Positions 46,010-54,770 of a stretch of 54,770 nt of DNA are shown here, in pieces. The position numbers were made by a program, and so were the translations under genes. The stretch is from Novosphingobium organovorum (lineage in GTDB: Bacteria; Pseudomonadota; Alphaproteobacteria; Sphingomonadales; Sphingomonadaceae): contig NZ_JALHLF010000016.1 of NCBI RefSeq assembly GCF_022832435.1, positions 1 through 54,770 on the forward strand. Direction: 5' to 3'. Within the stretch, counting starts at the first letter, position 1, and each line of letters begins with the position of its first letter. The notes under the pieces are model-generated. The model worked only from the letters and a program-made list of their open reading frames with translations, searched no databases and was not told where the DNA came from.

Positions 46010-46819
46010 ATGATTTTCAAGCGCGCCGTCCAGCGATACGGACATACACCCGAGCCAGAGACGCCCTATCAACGTGCCGGGCAACTCTGGGACGAACGCA
46101 TTGGCTCAGCCCGCGTCCAAGCCCGCAACTGGCGGCTGATGGCCTTCGGCTGCCTCGGCCTCAGCACCGCGCTTTCGGGAGGCCTGCTCTGGCAGTCGCT
46201 GCAAAGCCGCGTCGTTCCCTATGTGGTCGAGGTCGACAAGCTCGGCGAGGCGCGCGCCGTCCAGCCCGCCGACAAGGATTATCAGCCGACCGATCCGCAA
46301 GTTGCCTGGTTCCTCTCCCGGTTCATCGAGCATGTGCGCTCGGTCTCGCTCGATCCGGTGCTGATGCGGCAGGACTGGCTTTCGGCCTATGATTTCACGA
46401 CGAAGCGCGGGAGCATATTCCTCGGTGATTACGCCCGCGCTGCCGATCCGTTCGGTCATATCGGCGAGCGCACCGTCTCGGTGCAGGTCACCAGCGTGGT
46501 GCGCGCCTCGGACAAGTCGTTCCAGATCAAATGGGTCGAGACCGCCTACGAGCGAGGCGCTCAGGCAGGCACCTCGCATTGGACGGCAATCCTGACCGTT
46601 CAGATGGTGCCGCCGACCAGCGCCGATACGCTGAGAAAGAACCCACTCGGCATCTACGTCGATGCAATCGACTGGAGCCGTGAGCTCGAGCCAGCCGGTT
46701 CCTCGCCAACGGCCGTCGCGCCGGCGCGCGCTGCGCTGCCGTCACCGGCCAGCATCCCCGCTGGATCGCCGCTCGACCCCAACCTCGGCGCCGCAACAAA
46801 TCAGGAGACCCAGCCATGA
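46010..46819 (+). CDS. trbF: TrbF
   Basis: The protein has 269 residues with the ATG at 46010. One N-terminal membrane helix (LMAFGCLGLSTALSGGLLWQ) is followed by a VirB8-like periplasmic domain: VVPYVVEVDKLGEARAV, then DWLSAYDFTTKRGSIFL and IKWVETAYERG. It links channel parts in the inner membrane. The C-terminus is a Pro/Ala-rich tail. Confidence 0.94.
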   Translation: MIFKRAVQRYGHTPEPETPYQRAGQLWDERIGSARVQARNWRLMAFGCLGLSTALSGGLLWQSLQSRVVPYVVEVDKLGEARAVQPADKDYQPTDPQVAWFLSRFIEHVRSVSLDPVLMRQDWLSAYDFTTKRGSIFLGDYARAADPFGHIGERTVSVQVTSVVRASDKSFQIKWVETAYERGAQAGTSHWTAILTVQMVPPTSADTLRKNPLGIYVDAIDWSRELEPAGSSPTAVAPARAALPSPASIPAGSPLDPNLGAATNQETQP

Positions 46820-47760
46820 AAGCCGCTTTTCGCGCGGCGACGGCACTTGCCCTCGCTGCTCCCGCTGCCGCCCAGACCACATCGACGGCTCCGGCATTGC
46901 CCGCGCGCGCAGCGGTGCCATCGGTTGCGGTCGCGGCACCGCCTGGCGCACCTGTCGAATCGTCTCCGCCGAAGGCCGCCACGCCGGTCCCGCGCCGTCG
47001 CCATATTTCCCCTTCGCCGGCCGAACTGCGCGTCTGGGCCGCCAATCGCGCCGCGACGCTCGAACCGGCGACCCGCGGCTATCTCAATGCAGTGCAGGTC
47101 TTTCCGTACATCGACGGCGTGATCTACCATGTGCTGACCGCGCCAGGCCAAGTCACCGACATCGCGCTCCAGCCCGGCGAGACGCTGGTGGCGGTGGCGG
47201 CGGGCGATACCGTGCGCTGGGCGATCGGCGATACGACTAGCGGTTCGGGTGAGACCAAGCGCACGCATGTGCTGGTAAAGCCGTTCACGGCTGGGCTCGC
47301 CACCAATGTGATCATCACCACCGATCGGCGGACTTATCATCTGGCGCTCACCAGTACCGCGCGCACGGCCATGTCGGCGCTTTCCTGGACCTATCCGCAG
47401 GACGCGCTAATCGCATTGAAGGCCGCCGCCGAAGCGGCGCGAGCAGCGCAGCCGGTGGCTTCGGGGCTCGCCGTCGAGCAGTTGCACTTTGGCTATGTCA
47501 TTACCGGCGACAAGCCTGCCTGGCGGCCGCTGCGCGCATTCGATGACGGGCGACAGACGTTCATCGAGTTCCCCGCCAGTCTCGGTGAAAGCGAAGCGCC
47601 ACCGCTGTTCCTGGTCGATGCCAAGGGCAATGCCGAGCTGGTCAACTACCGCGTGCAGGGCCGCTACTATGTCGTCGACAGGATCTTCGATGCGGCCGAA
47701 CTGCGCCTCGGGCTCAAGCATCAGGACGTGGTGCGGATCAGTCGGCGGAGGCCGTCGTGA
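46816..47760 (+). CDS. trbG: TrbG
   Basis: The protein has 314 residues with a signal peptide (ATALALAAPAAAQ) and a VirB9-type domain: IALQPGETLVAVAAGDTVRW, then HVLVKPFTAGLATNVIITTD and ADKPAW-like FGYVITGDKPAWRPLRAFDD. It belongs to the outer-membrane core complex. The start overlaps trbF. Confidence 0.94.
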   Translation: MKAAFRAATALALAAPAAAQTTSTAPALPARAAVPSVAVAAPPGAPVESSPPKAATPVPRRRHISPSPAELRVWAANRAATLEPATRGYLNAVQVFPYIDGVIYHVLTAPGQVTDIALQPGETLVAVAAGDTVRWAIGDTTSGSGETKRTHVLVKPFTAGLATNVIITTDRRTYHLALTSTARTAMSALSWTYPQDALIALKAAAEAARAAQPVASGLAVEQLHFGYVITGDKPAWRPLRAFDDGRQTFIEFPASLGESEAPPLFLVDAKGNAELVNYRVQGRYYVVDRIFDAAELRLGLKHQDVVRISRRRPS

Positions 47761-48953
47761 CCGAGGCGGTGACGACACAGCCTGCCAAGCTCGATCCCGA
47801 GAACCTGGCGCTCCGTTCGCGCCCGCCGCGCGCGATCCGATTCAAGCGCGGCGTCATCATCGCCATCGCGGCGCTGGGATCGGTCAGCCTCATGACGGTG
47901 ACATGGCTGGCGCTGAAGCCACGTCTGTTCCACCGCGTCGCAGGTCAGCAGGAGCTCTCCCAGCCCGATCTGCGTCCCGCCAGCGACACGCTCAGCGGCC
48001 TGCCGGTAAGCTATGGCGACGTGCCCAGGCTCGGACCGCCGCTGCCCGGCGACCTCGGCAAACCGATCCTTGATCGCCAGCAGCAGCTTGCAACCGGGAT
48101 CAACCCGAGCGATCAGCAGCGCCAGCAGGCCGAGGCGGCCGAGCATGAGCGCCAGCTTGCCGAACTGAAGGCCGCGCGCGAATCCGGTGTGTTGGTACAG
48201 GGACGGCAGGCAGCGGCATCCGCCGAAGCACCGACGGCCAGCGTACCTGCTGGAGAGGGTACCCAGCCCAGTCCGCCGAAACTGGCGCTCGATCCGGCGA
48301 CCGATCCCAATGCGCAGGGACGCAAGGAAGCCTTCGTCGGGAACCTCGATCCGCGCGGCGACGTCAATCCCCATGTCCTGACACCGCCGCTATCACCCTA
48401 TACCCTGTCGGCGGGCAGCGTGATTTCCGCGAGCCTGATCACCGGCCTGCGCTCCGATCTGCCCGGGCTGGTCACCGCGCAGATCACTGAGAACACCTAT
48501 GATAGCGCGACTGGGCGGATCCTGCTCATTCCGCAAGGCGCGCGGCTGATCGGCAGTTACGACTCGGTCGTGGCATTCGGCCAGAGCCGCGCGCTGATCG
48601 TCTGGCAGCGGATCGTCATGCCCGATGGTTCATCGTTGCGCATAGACAACGTGCCCGCCACCGATCCCTCGGGCTACGCGGGACTCTCGGATAAAGTCGA
48701 TTTTCACACCTGGGCCCTGCTCAAGGGCGTGGCGATCTCGACCCTGCTCGGCGTGGGTGCGAACCTGACGTTCACCGGCGAAAGCGACCTCGTCCAGGCG
48801 ATCCGGGAGTCCACTCAGCAGAACGTGTCCCGCGCTGGCGACCAGATCACGTCCCGCAATCTGCAGATCCAGCCGACGATCACGATCCGGCCCGGCGCTC
48901 CGGTACGGCTGATTGTGCACCGTGATCTCATACTTGCACCGTGGCGCAATTAG
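47757..48953 (+). CDS. trbI: TrbI
   Basis: The protein has 398 residues with a GTG start that overlaps the trbG stop. A membrane helix (GVIIAIAALGSVSLMTVTWL) is followed by a Gln/Ala-rich linker, then the VirB10 domain: LSAGSVISASLITGLRSDLP, TGRILLIPQGARLIGSYDS, and a late DQITSRNLQIQPTITIRPG. It spans the envelope and closes the core complex. Confidence 0.95.
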   Translation: MTEAVTTQPAKLDPENLALRSRPPRAIRFKRGVIIAIAALGSVSLMTVTWLALKPRLFHRVAGQQELSQPDLRPASDTLSGLPVSYGDVPRLGPPLPGDLGKPILDRQQQLATGINPSDQQRQQAEAAEHERQLAELKAARESGVLVQGRQAAASAEAPTASVPAGEGTQPSPPKLALDPATDPNAQGRKEAFVGNLDPRGDVNPHVLTPPLSPYTLSAGSVISASLITGLRSDLPGLVTAQITENTYDSATGRILLIPQGARLIGSYDSVVAFGQSRALIVWQRIVMPDGSSLRIDNVPATDPSGYAGLSDKVDFHTWALLKGVAISTLLGVGANLTFTGESDLVQAIRESTQQNVSRAGDQITSRNLQIQPTITIRPGAPVRLIVHRDLILAPWRN

Positions 48954-48962
48954 GAGGAACAT

Positions 48963-49184
48963 ATGCCGGAACTCAAGCTTCCTAAGCTGCCGGACAGGAC
49001 GGCGATCAAGCTATCCTTCACCGTCACGCCAGACCTGCATCAAATGCTCCAGGACTATGCCGCGCTCTATGCAGAGTCCTATGGGCGCGAAGAGCCGATT
49101 GCAGAACTCATTCCAGCAATGCTGGCCGCATTCCTCGAAAGCGACCGGGCCTTCTTGCGCTCGCGACGTGTCCCGGTGCGATGA
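48963..49184 (+). CDS. DUF2274 domain protein
   Basis: The protein has 73 residues behind an aggagg site. KLPKLPDRTAIKLSFTVTPD and PIAELIPAMLAAFLESDRAF match DUF2274, a small helical protein that regularly follows trbI on mobile elements. It is ribbon-helix-helix-like in pattern; function unknown. Confidence 0.9.
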   Translation: MPELKLPKLPDRTAIKLSFTVTPDLHQMLQDYAALYAESYGREEPIAELIPAMLAAFLESDRAFLRSRRVPVR

Positions 49185-49393
49185 TGATCGCCTACGCTTC
49201 CCGCATTGGCACAGGTCGCGATCTGGACGCCCTGCGTGCTGCCGGATGGCGGCTGGTGGTATCGGCACGCGGTGTCCTTCGCGCTGAAGGATTCCGCTAT
49301 GCGCTCGACAATGGCGCGTGGACCTCGTTCCAGCGTGGCGAACCCTCGCATGCAGCCGCGTTCGAGAGGCCGGCCGGGAGGATCACACTATGA
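49181..49393 (+). pseudogene. N-terminal fragment of a larger hypothetical protein
   Basis: An ORF of 70 residues starting at ATGATG that overlaps the DUF2274 stop. The start IAYASRIGTGRDLDALRAAG, then YALDNGAWTSFQRGEP resembles the first third of a ~200-residue protein seen on related elements, in my recollection. The end (ERPAGRITL) does not continue that pattern, so the gene looks truncated. A very short frame (49390-49422) then leads into the next gene. Confidence 0.5.
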
Positions 49394-49418
49394 CGCTCAA
49401 TTGCCTGCGATCGCGGTC

Positions 49419-49655
49419 ATGACGAGATCGCCAACCATCGAAGAGCGCAGACAGGCGAGGCAGGAAGCCCTTGCCGCTCTGGAGACATTGCCGACCGAGC
49501 CGATCAGCGTGCGGGTATCCACTGCGGTGAAGCTCACAGGCATCCCCCGATCGACGCTTTACGAGTTAATCAAGTCCGGCGAGATCGAGACCGTCAAGAT
49601 CGGCAGATCGACATTCATCCCCTATCGCTGCCTGAGGCGGCTGGTTGAAGGCTGA
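49419..49655 (+). CDS. Helix-turn-helix / excisionase-like protein
   Basis: The protein has 78 residues. RVSTAVKLTGIPRSTLYELI followed by EIETVKIGRSTFIPYRCLRR is the typical excisionase-family winged helix. No ribosome binding site is clear; the start overlaps the stop of a ten-codon frame (49390-49422) as ATGA, so translation may be coupled. It could regulate the transfer operon or act as a recombination directionality factor. Confidence 0.75.
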   Translation: MTRSPTIEERRQARQEALAALETLPTEPISVRVSTAVKLTGIPRSTLYELIKSGEIETVKIGRSTFIPYRCLRRLVEG

Positions 49656-49706
49656 AGCAGTAAATTGTCGAGGGTGTACGCGCGGCAACGTAAAAAAATG
49701 TTGCTG

Positions 49707-49758
49707 ATCGGGAATGAACGCGGCGGCGGAAGATCGATAGCAGCGTCATATTCCCGAT
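49707..49758. repeat. 9-base inverted repeat between the HTH gene and hipA
   Basis: atcgggaat (49707-49715) and attcccgat (49750-49758) are exact inverted copies 34 bases apart, about 50 bases after the HTH gene. A smaller gcaac/gttgc stem (49685-49704) lies next to it. It could be a terminator-like or binding structure; no T-run follows. Confidence 0.45.
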
Positions 49759-49837
49759 TGGGAACATGGATAATCATCGTCTCGACAAGATTGTTTCGTT
49801 TGCGATGACAACAATATCGTCCGAGTTTCTTCCGTGC

Positions 49838-51094
49838 TTATTTTTCCGCGCAGGAGTTCAGAATCGGCGTCATCACTTTCACATGCGCATCGATACGCTC
49901 GAGCACCTTCGCTGGGACGACGGCGCGCTCCGGCAGATGCCACCAATGCTCATTGACGCGAGCCACCGTCTCCACGACGGCTTGGAGAACCGCCGGCTCG
50001 GGCAGCCTCGCGCGGTTCGCGAAGGATTTCCAGCGCGGCGCCGACAGCGCCTTGAACGACCGTTCGCCACCAAGTGACAGCGCCATGCTGTCTGTGGGAA
50101 TGTAAGGGATGGTCGATAATACGTCATAGATCGGCGCGAGCGCGGGCGTACTGCCGTCATCACGATAGATCAGCGACCAGTTCTTCAGGTGCATGTCGCC
50201 ATTGCCGGTCACCACCGCCAGCGCGAGCCGGCGCACAAATTCGAGCGCGGAGGTAGGGGACACGGCCGCGTTCACGGCGGCGGCCACATCGTGATAGGCC
50301 GCCCCCTCATATTTGCGCGAAGGATAGACGCCAAACACCTGGGCGAAGTCCTCGATGTGGATTCTTTCACCCTGTGAGCCACGGTCAAAACGCCTGATGA
50401 GAAGGACTTTGCCGTCTGACAGCGTGTCGAAATCGTCCGGAATTCCCTCGAAATCGGATTTCTCGACCAGTTCGCGCTCGGGCACGTCCATGCCGATCGC
50501 GGCCGCCAAGGCGAGATTGGCAAACTCGTTCTCGGACACACCCGGAAATGCCGTGGAGGGGAACTTCGCGATATATTGCCCCTGGTCGTCATCGAGCGGA
50601 AGCGTCAGGCCGCCCCCCTTGCCGGTGTTCTTCATCACCGACAGCTTCATCTGCACGCCCGCGAGTGAAAAACGCGCCTTCGGCTTTCCCTTTGCACTGT
50701 CCTGCAACGTTACTTTCGTGCCGTCACTCGGCAGGACCCGGACGGCTCCCGGCAGATCCGCGCCGAGCGCCGCCAACAGGTCGAAATCATTGCCCGGACG
50801 GACGGCGTCTGCATGATGCTTTTCCATCGCCTCGCGCAGCTTGTCTTCTGGTAGCAGGTTGGCGAAGAAGGCCGGCAATGCCCCGCTCACCGGCTTGGGA
50901 TCCTTGCGCAAGCCCCCGGTGGCCGCGCGGAAGGACAGGCTGAGGATCGGCACACCGCCAGTCGTCCGGTATGCCTCGTCAAAGCTGAACGCGTTGAAGT
51001 CACCGGGCGTCCTGACGATCACACCGACCTTCAGAGCATTCAGGAACACGTCCAGGGACTGGATCGCCTGAGGTGCGTGAGAAGTCTGAGCCAT
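49838..51094 (-). CDS. hipA: HipA-family serine/threonine kinase (toxin)
   Basis: The protein has 418 residues from the ATG at 51094, with aaggcg upstream. The N-terminal HipA domain has SLSFRAATGGLRKDPKPVSG and ALPAFFANLLPEDKLREAME; the kinase has KARFSLAGVQMKLSVMKN, QGQYIAKFPST, LIRRFDRGSQGERIHIEDFA and the catalytic VTGNGDMHLKNWSLIYRDDG. It should phosphorylate a translation factor such as a tRNA synthetase unless held by HipB. It directly follows hipB. Confidence 0.93.
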   Translation of the reverse strand: MAQTSHAPQAIQSLDVFLNALKVGVIVRTPGDFNAFSFDEAYRTTGGVPILSLSFRAATGGLRKDPKPVSGALPAFFANLLPEDKLREAMEKHHADAVRPGNDFDLLAALGADLPGAVRVLPSDGTKVTLQDSAKGKPKARFSLAGVQMKLSVMKNTGKGGGLTLPLDDDQGQYIAKFPSTAFPGVSENEFANLALAAAIGMDVPERELVEKSDFEGIPDDFDTLSDGKVLLIRRFDRGSQGERIHIEDFAQVFGVYPSRKYEGAAYHDVAAAVNAAVSPTSALEFVRRLALAVVTGNGDMHLKNWSLIYRDDGSTPALAPIYDVLSTIPYIPTDSMALSLGGERSFKALSAPRWKSFANRARLPEPAVLQAVVETVARVNEHWWHLPERAVVPAKVLERIDAHVKVMTPILNSCAEK

Positions 51095-51105
51095 GAGGTT
51101 CGCCT

Positions 51106-51399
51106 TCAATCCGGCTGTGAAACAAAGGCGGGCAAGTCGTCGTCGTCACGCGGACGCATCAATGCCCGGACGGCCGGGACCATCGCTTGCGGCACCAGCA
51201 TCATCTCCAGCCCGAGCGCACGGGAGACATTCATGAGCGTCGTTGCGCGCGCTGCAGCAATGCCCGTTTCGATATCGCGATAGCGTGGACGGGATATGCC
51301 AGCCAGATCGGCCACCTGTTCTTGCGTCAACCCGGCCGCCAGCCTCGCCTGCCGCAGGAGGTCGCCGAGTTCGCGCAGGGTTTCGGATATAGCGTTCAC
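51106..51399 (-). CDS. hipB: HipB-like antitoxin, HTH regulator
   Basis: The protein has 97 residues. The GTG at 51399 is chosen for its agggatc site; a longer frame to 51465 has no such site. GDLLRQARLAAGLTQEQVAD and ISRPRYRDIETGIAAARATT form an XRE-type helix-turn-helix. It neutralises HipA and represses the pair. The C-terminal Asp-rich stretch (RPRDDDDLPAF) may be the flexible tail. Confidence 0.9.
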   Translation of the reverse strand: MNAISETLRELGDLLRQARLAAGLTQEQVADLAGISRPRYRDIETGIAAARATTLMNVSRALGLEMMLVPQAMVPAVRALMRPRDDDDLPAFVSQPD

Positions 51400-51540
51400 G
51401 GTGATCCCTATACGTTTCAAAATGAAATCACATGAAGCGTCTACATATCTTGCTTTGGCCGGCACGTCAAATTTGAATGATCCCTTTTCATATCATATAG
51501 GCTGAATGAGATATGTAAACGTATCATGATTTGGATAACG
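51400..51540 (-). promoter_or_regulatory. hipBA promoter/operator region
   Basis: An AT-rich stretch upstream of hipB with repeated half-sites such as catatc, atatag and atatgt near 51446-51517 and cgtata at 51410-51415. It has the look of an autoregulated operator, but no single repeat is perfect enough to define it. Confidence 0.35.
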
Positions 51541-51921
51541 TCTGCCCGTTCAGGAGCGAAGAGAACAAGCGACTGGTAGCGATGAGACGCTGGGAAATGG
51601 CATCTTCAGGGTCTGGCGGCCTATGATCTGTCCGAAATTTGAAGTCGTATTTCGGACAGCGGCGGCTCCTCACGCCGGGTCAAGCGCTTCGGGATGCGCA
51701 GATTTCAGGTTATCGTTCCGCGCGAAAATTAGGTTTTCCTGTTTGGAACGATCGGAACCGGGTTATCCGAATCACCCGCCTGATTGACCTGCTTTCAGGT
51801 CGGAATTTTCCGTCGAAGGACTCGAACCTCTGAAGCAAAAAGTCCCAGGGTATCGATTATGGCATCTACCGACGACAGACGCAGTATTCTATTGAATTAT
51901 AATAACAAATTTGCCGTTTTT
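51541..51921. other. AT-rich region at the right end of the element
   Basis: About 380 bases without a gene I can support. One ORF (51639-51833, 64 residues) ends inside the tRNA-like segment at 51817-51830 and has no family pattern. The falling GC content is typical of attachment-site arms. Confidence 0.35.
51817..51830 (-). repeat. Inverted 14-base copy of the tRNA-Leu T-arm
   Basis: On the minus strand gaggttcgagtcct is identical to bases 3094-3107 of the tRNA. It lies about 90 bases inside the proposed right site, in the opposite orientation. It may be a relic of an earlier integration or a chance match to the tRNA consensus. Confidence 0.4.
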
Positions 51922-51940
51922 GAGTTCTCTTCTGGCACCA
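51922..51940 (+). repeat. Candidate right attachment site (imperfect tRNA-Leu 3' end)
   Basis: gagttctcttctggcacca matches the tRNA end gagtcctcttctgggcacca with one substitution and one deletion, in the same orientation. It lies after the AT-rich tail of the element and 95 bases ahead of a second integrase start, exactly as the left copy precedes the first. Confidence 0.55.
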
Positions 51941-52035
51941 ACACCCTTCTAAAGGGTTGGTTTCTAATGAAACCCCGGAAATCCACCATTCGGTAACCGC
52001 TCGGTCGTACACCAACTCGTACACCGAGGCATGAG

Positions 52036-52354
52036 ATGATCGTCGTGGTAGATTACCTCCGTAAGAGCAAGAGCGGCATCCTGATGTACAGGCGCCGGTT
52101 CCCGAGGGAGCTGGTGTCGTTGATCCCGTGCAGGAGCCCCAAGGGCCGCGAGTTCTTCCAGTTCTCGCTGAATGGCCAGGGACATCAATGAACCCGTTGC
52201 TATGGATCGCTATCGGGCGCTGGAAGCCGAATATAAGGCGATCCTGGGCAACGCGCGGCGCGAAGCCAACCAGAATTACGATCCTCTTGTCGACGCCCTG
52301 ATCGAGTTCCTCGTAAAGACCTATACCCGCGTTGTCAGGCGGGATGCGGTTTAA
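52036..52354 (+). pseudogene. int: Second integrase, N-terminal remnant
   Basis: From ATG 52036 the frame reads VVDYLRKSKSGILMYRRRFP and RSPKGREFFQFSL, the start of a phage-type integrase N-terminal domain, ending at a stop at 52189. Another frame from 52172 continues as ARDINEPVAMDRYRALEAEY. After ~100 codons in total the homology is lost. It is frameshifted and cut off. Its place just after the candidate right site suggests a second element once sat here. Confidence 0.65.
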
Positions 52355-52360
52355 TTCTCC

Positions 52361-52515
52361 TCATGCTGCCTGGCAGGTCGGCGCCTTGCCCCAGCGGAAC
52401 TCGCTATGATCGCACCACATGCGGTGCATGATGACGGCAAGCTTGCGGGCGACAGCAACGCGGGCCTTCGCCATACCGCGTCGCTTCGCGACATTCATGC
52501 CCCACGCCGTAAGCC
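52361..52515 (-). pseudogene. IS110-type transposase, C-terminal fragment
   Basis: The minus strand encodes [20 protein letters not shown] followed by [20 protein letters not shown] and a stop (52363-52361). This is the usual end of IS110/IS1111 transposases. The rest is replaced by the IS66 fragment. Confidence 0.75.
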
Positions 52516-53226
52516 GTTCCCCGAACATCTCCCGCGCGAGCGCGTCGTCATTCCCGCGCCGTGTTCGTGCCCGTCCTGCGGCGGCGCGCGCCTGTCGAAG
52601 CTGGGCGAGGACGTGACCGAGACGCTCGAAGTGATCCCGCGCCAGTGGAAGGTGATCCAGACGGTCCGCGAGAAGTTTTCATCCCGGGATTGCGAGGCGG
52701 TCACGCAGCCCCCGGCGCCGTTCCATGTCGTGCCGCGCGGATGGGCCGGGCCAAGCTTCCTCGCCATGCTGCTGTTCGAGAAGTATGGCCAGCACCAGCC
52801 CCTCAACCGCCAGGCCGAGCGCTTCGCGCGCGAAGGCGTGGCGCTCAGCACCTCGACGCTGGCCGACCAGGTGGGCGCGGCGACCTTCGCCCTGATGCCG
52901 CTCTATCGACGGATCGAGGCGCACGTGCTTGCGGCCCGGCGGCTGCATGGCGACGATACGACCGTGCCGGTCCTGGCCAAGGGCAAGACCGATACGGCGC
53001 GCCTGTGGGTTTACGTCCGCGATGACCGGCCCTTTGCCGGCAGCGATCCGCCCGCAGCGCTGTTCCACTATTCCCGCGACCGGCGCGGCGAGCATCCGCG
53101 GGCGCATCTGGCGTCCTGGGCAGGGATTCTGCAGGCCGATGCCTATGGTGGCTACAACGAGCTCTATGCGCCCGGCCGTCAGCCCGCCCCCGTGATCGAG
53201 GCCGGCTGCTTCGCGCATGCGATCTG
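52503..53226 (+). pseudogene. IS66-type transposase (TnpC), internal fragment
   Basis: About 240 codons of an IS66 transposase without start or end: zinc-ribbon-like [20 protein letters not shown], then [18 protein letters not shown], then LLFEKYGQHQPLNRQAERFA, the DDE region RRLHGDDTTVPVLAKGKTDT and ILQADAYGGYNELY, ending in CFAHA. It is joined to an IS110 fragment on the left and a kinase fragment on the right, so it is a remnant. Confidence 0.85.
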
Positions 53227-53256
53227 GCCGCATCGCGTCGGATCGGAGGCGCGGCG

Positions 53257-53611
53257 ATGGAGCTGCTGTGGGCGCTGGCGGAGCGCGCGCCGTACGCCGC
53301 CGTGCTGGAGGCCAACTTCCGGTCGCGCAGCGCTTATGAGCGCACGCGTCTGCTCGGTCTCGGCGGGCCAATCCTCGAAATTCACTGTGACTGTGGACCC
53401 GAGACCTGCGCATGGCGGTTCCGCGCGCGCGGCGGCAAAGGGACACCACCGGGCCCATCCGCTGAAAGATATCTCGTGCGAAATGCTGGATGAATACGAC
53501 GGCCCGGTTGGTGTCGGACCGGTCATCCGGGTGGACACGCATGGCCCTGTGAACCTGCCTGGGCTTGCCGCAACCGTGCGGAGCACCCTGAACCGGCTTT
53601 GTGCGGAGTGA
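53257..53611 (+). pseudogene. 3' fragment of a P-loop kinase-like protein
   Basis: One frame gives RAPYAAVLEANFRSRSAYER and GPILEIHCDCGPETCAWRF; after a shift near 53437 another frame continues as HHRAHPLKDISCEMLDEYDG and ends in GLAATVRSTLNRLCAE. Together they look like the second half of a small AAA_33/gluconate-kinase-type P-loop protein (I-L-E-I-H-C then R-F-x-x-R then H-P). The P-loop half is missing, lost at the IS66 junction. Probably an old chromosomal or element gene. Confidence 0.5.
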
Positions 53612-53898
53612 CACCAGAACGCGCCTAGCGCTTTTTTCCAGTCAGGTGGAATTACCAGACGATGCGGAAAATGCGTGAAAACCGCTCTAGCCTGGGGCAT
53701 CGCCCCCATGGACCTGTCCGAAGGCTCGACGAACTCGGGTTGGGTGGCCCACGATTGGGCCTGCCTGCTGGCGGCATCGAGCCGCTTGTGGTGCCCGAGG
53801 CCGCATTGCTCGATGTCTTTGGCGGCAAGGATTGGCGGTACAGCTATCCCAGCGGCGACAGGGGCGAATAGACCGTTATCCTCTTTACGCGCACGGCG
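53612..53898. other. Region between the kinase fragment and rpoD terminator
   Basis: About 290 bases. Two plus-strand ORFs (53662-53871 and 53675-53953) overlap each other here; neither shows a recognised family or a good start. I see no supported gene; it may be decayed sequence. Confidence 0.35.
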
Positions 53899-53930
53899 GC
53901 GCGTGAGGGGGCGTAAACCCTCTCACGCGC
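53899..53930 (-). terminator. Hairpin downstream of rpoD
   Basis: gcgcgtgag (53899-53907) pairs with ctcacgcgc (53922-53930), extended by ggg/ccc with one bulged base. It lies 23 bases after the rpoD stop. There is no clear T-run on the minus strand, so efficiency is uncertain. Confidence 0.55.
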
Positions 53931-53953
53931 GACGCTGGATCGGTGCCGTATGA

Positions 53954-54770
<817 letters not shown>

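Noticed and set aside
53675..53953. A 92-residue plus-strand frame ending next to rpoD
   Set aside because: No family pattern, no ribosome binding site, and it overlaps the rpoD terminator hairpin.

Overview
The window looks like a stretch of chromosome from a GC-rich alphaproteobacterium, most likely a sphingomonad (Novosphingobium or Sphingobium-like). The basis is the FzlA-like glutathione-transferase-fold protein, the HisC N-terminus, the C-terminal part of RpoD, and an accessory gene set (ArdC, DUF2958, DUF736, DUF2274, TrbB-TrbI) that is usual on elements of this group. The genus is an inference; no rRNA gene is present.

Layout. Positions 1-3120 are ordinary chromosome: hisC (partial), a GNAT acetyltransferase, the fzlA-like gene, an NDUFA9-like NAD(P)-binding protein and tRNA-Leu(CAG). 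The tRNA is the apparent left edge of a large integrated element. Directly behind it lies the first ~46 codons of a tyrosine integrase, cut off in mid-gene. From 3414 to 13698, all on the minus strand, is a defence block: a type I Zorya system (zorA-zorB-zorC-zorD) whose reading frames overlap or nearly touch. It is followed without any gap by a beta-propeller/TPR gene, then a phospholipase-D-like gene, then a 3'-truncated ORF ending at the integrase break. Positions 14-24.5 kb carry the maintenance and mobilisation half of a conjugative element: ArdC, DUF2958, a ParB-like protein, DUF736, an AlpA-like regulator, a frameshifted TraF peptidase, a lytic transglycosylase and a DUF3363 relaxase. 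Positions 24.6-34.7 kb are a minus-strand type I restriction-modification operon with two specificity genes, a RhuM gene, a YgjP-like metallopeptidase and an embedded three-gene cassette (unknown, DUF3800, small possible nuclease). A Fic protein and a frameshifted nucleotidyltransferase-HEPN gene follow. Positions 37.3-49.7 kb are the coupling protein and a Trb-type type IV secretion operon (trbBCDEJLFGI) with small trailing genes. A hipBA pair follows at 49.8-51.4 kb.

Right edge. At 51922-51940 there is an imperfect copy of the 3' end of the tRNA-Leu gene, a plausible right attachment site. Just beyond it lies a second broken integrase start, then fragments of an IS110 transposase, an IS66 transposase and a P-loop kinase-like gene. 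Chromosomal rpoD follows. This suggests two elements once integrated in tandem at the same tRNA, the outer one now almost gone.

How it works together. The element keeps a nearly complete conjugation apparatus but has no intact integrase in the window and a frameshift in traF, so it looks like a stranded ICE. Its cargo is mainly defence: Zorya plus possible accessory genes, a complex type I RM locus, Fic, MNT-HEPN and HipBA. The most interesting parts are the two genes added to the Zorya operon, the extra C-terminal domain of ZorD, and the uncharacterised cassette inside the RM operon. No CRISPR array or rRNA gene was seen.
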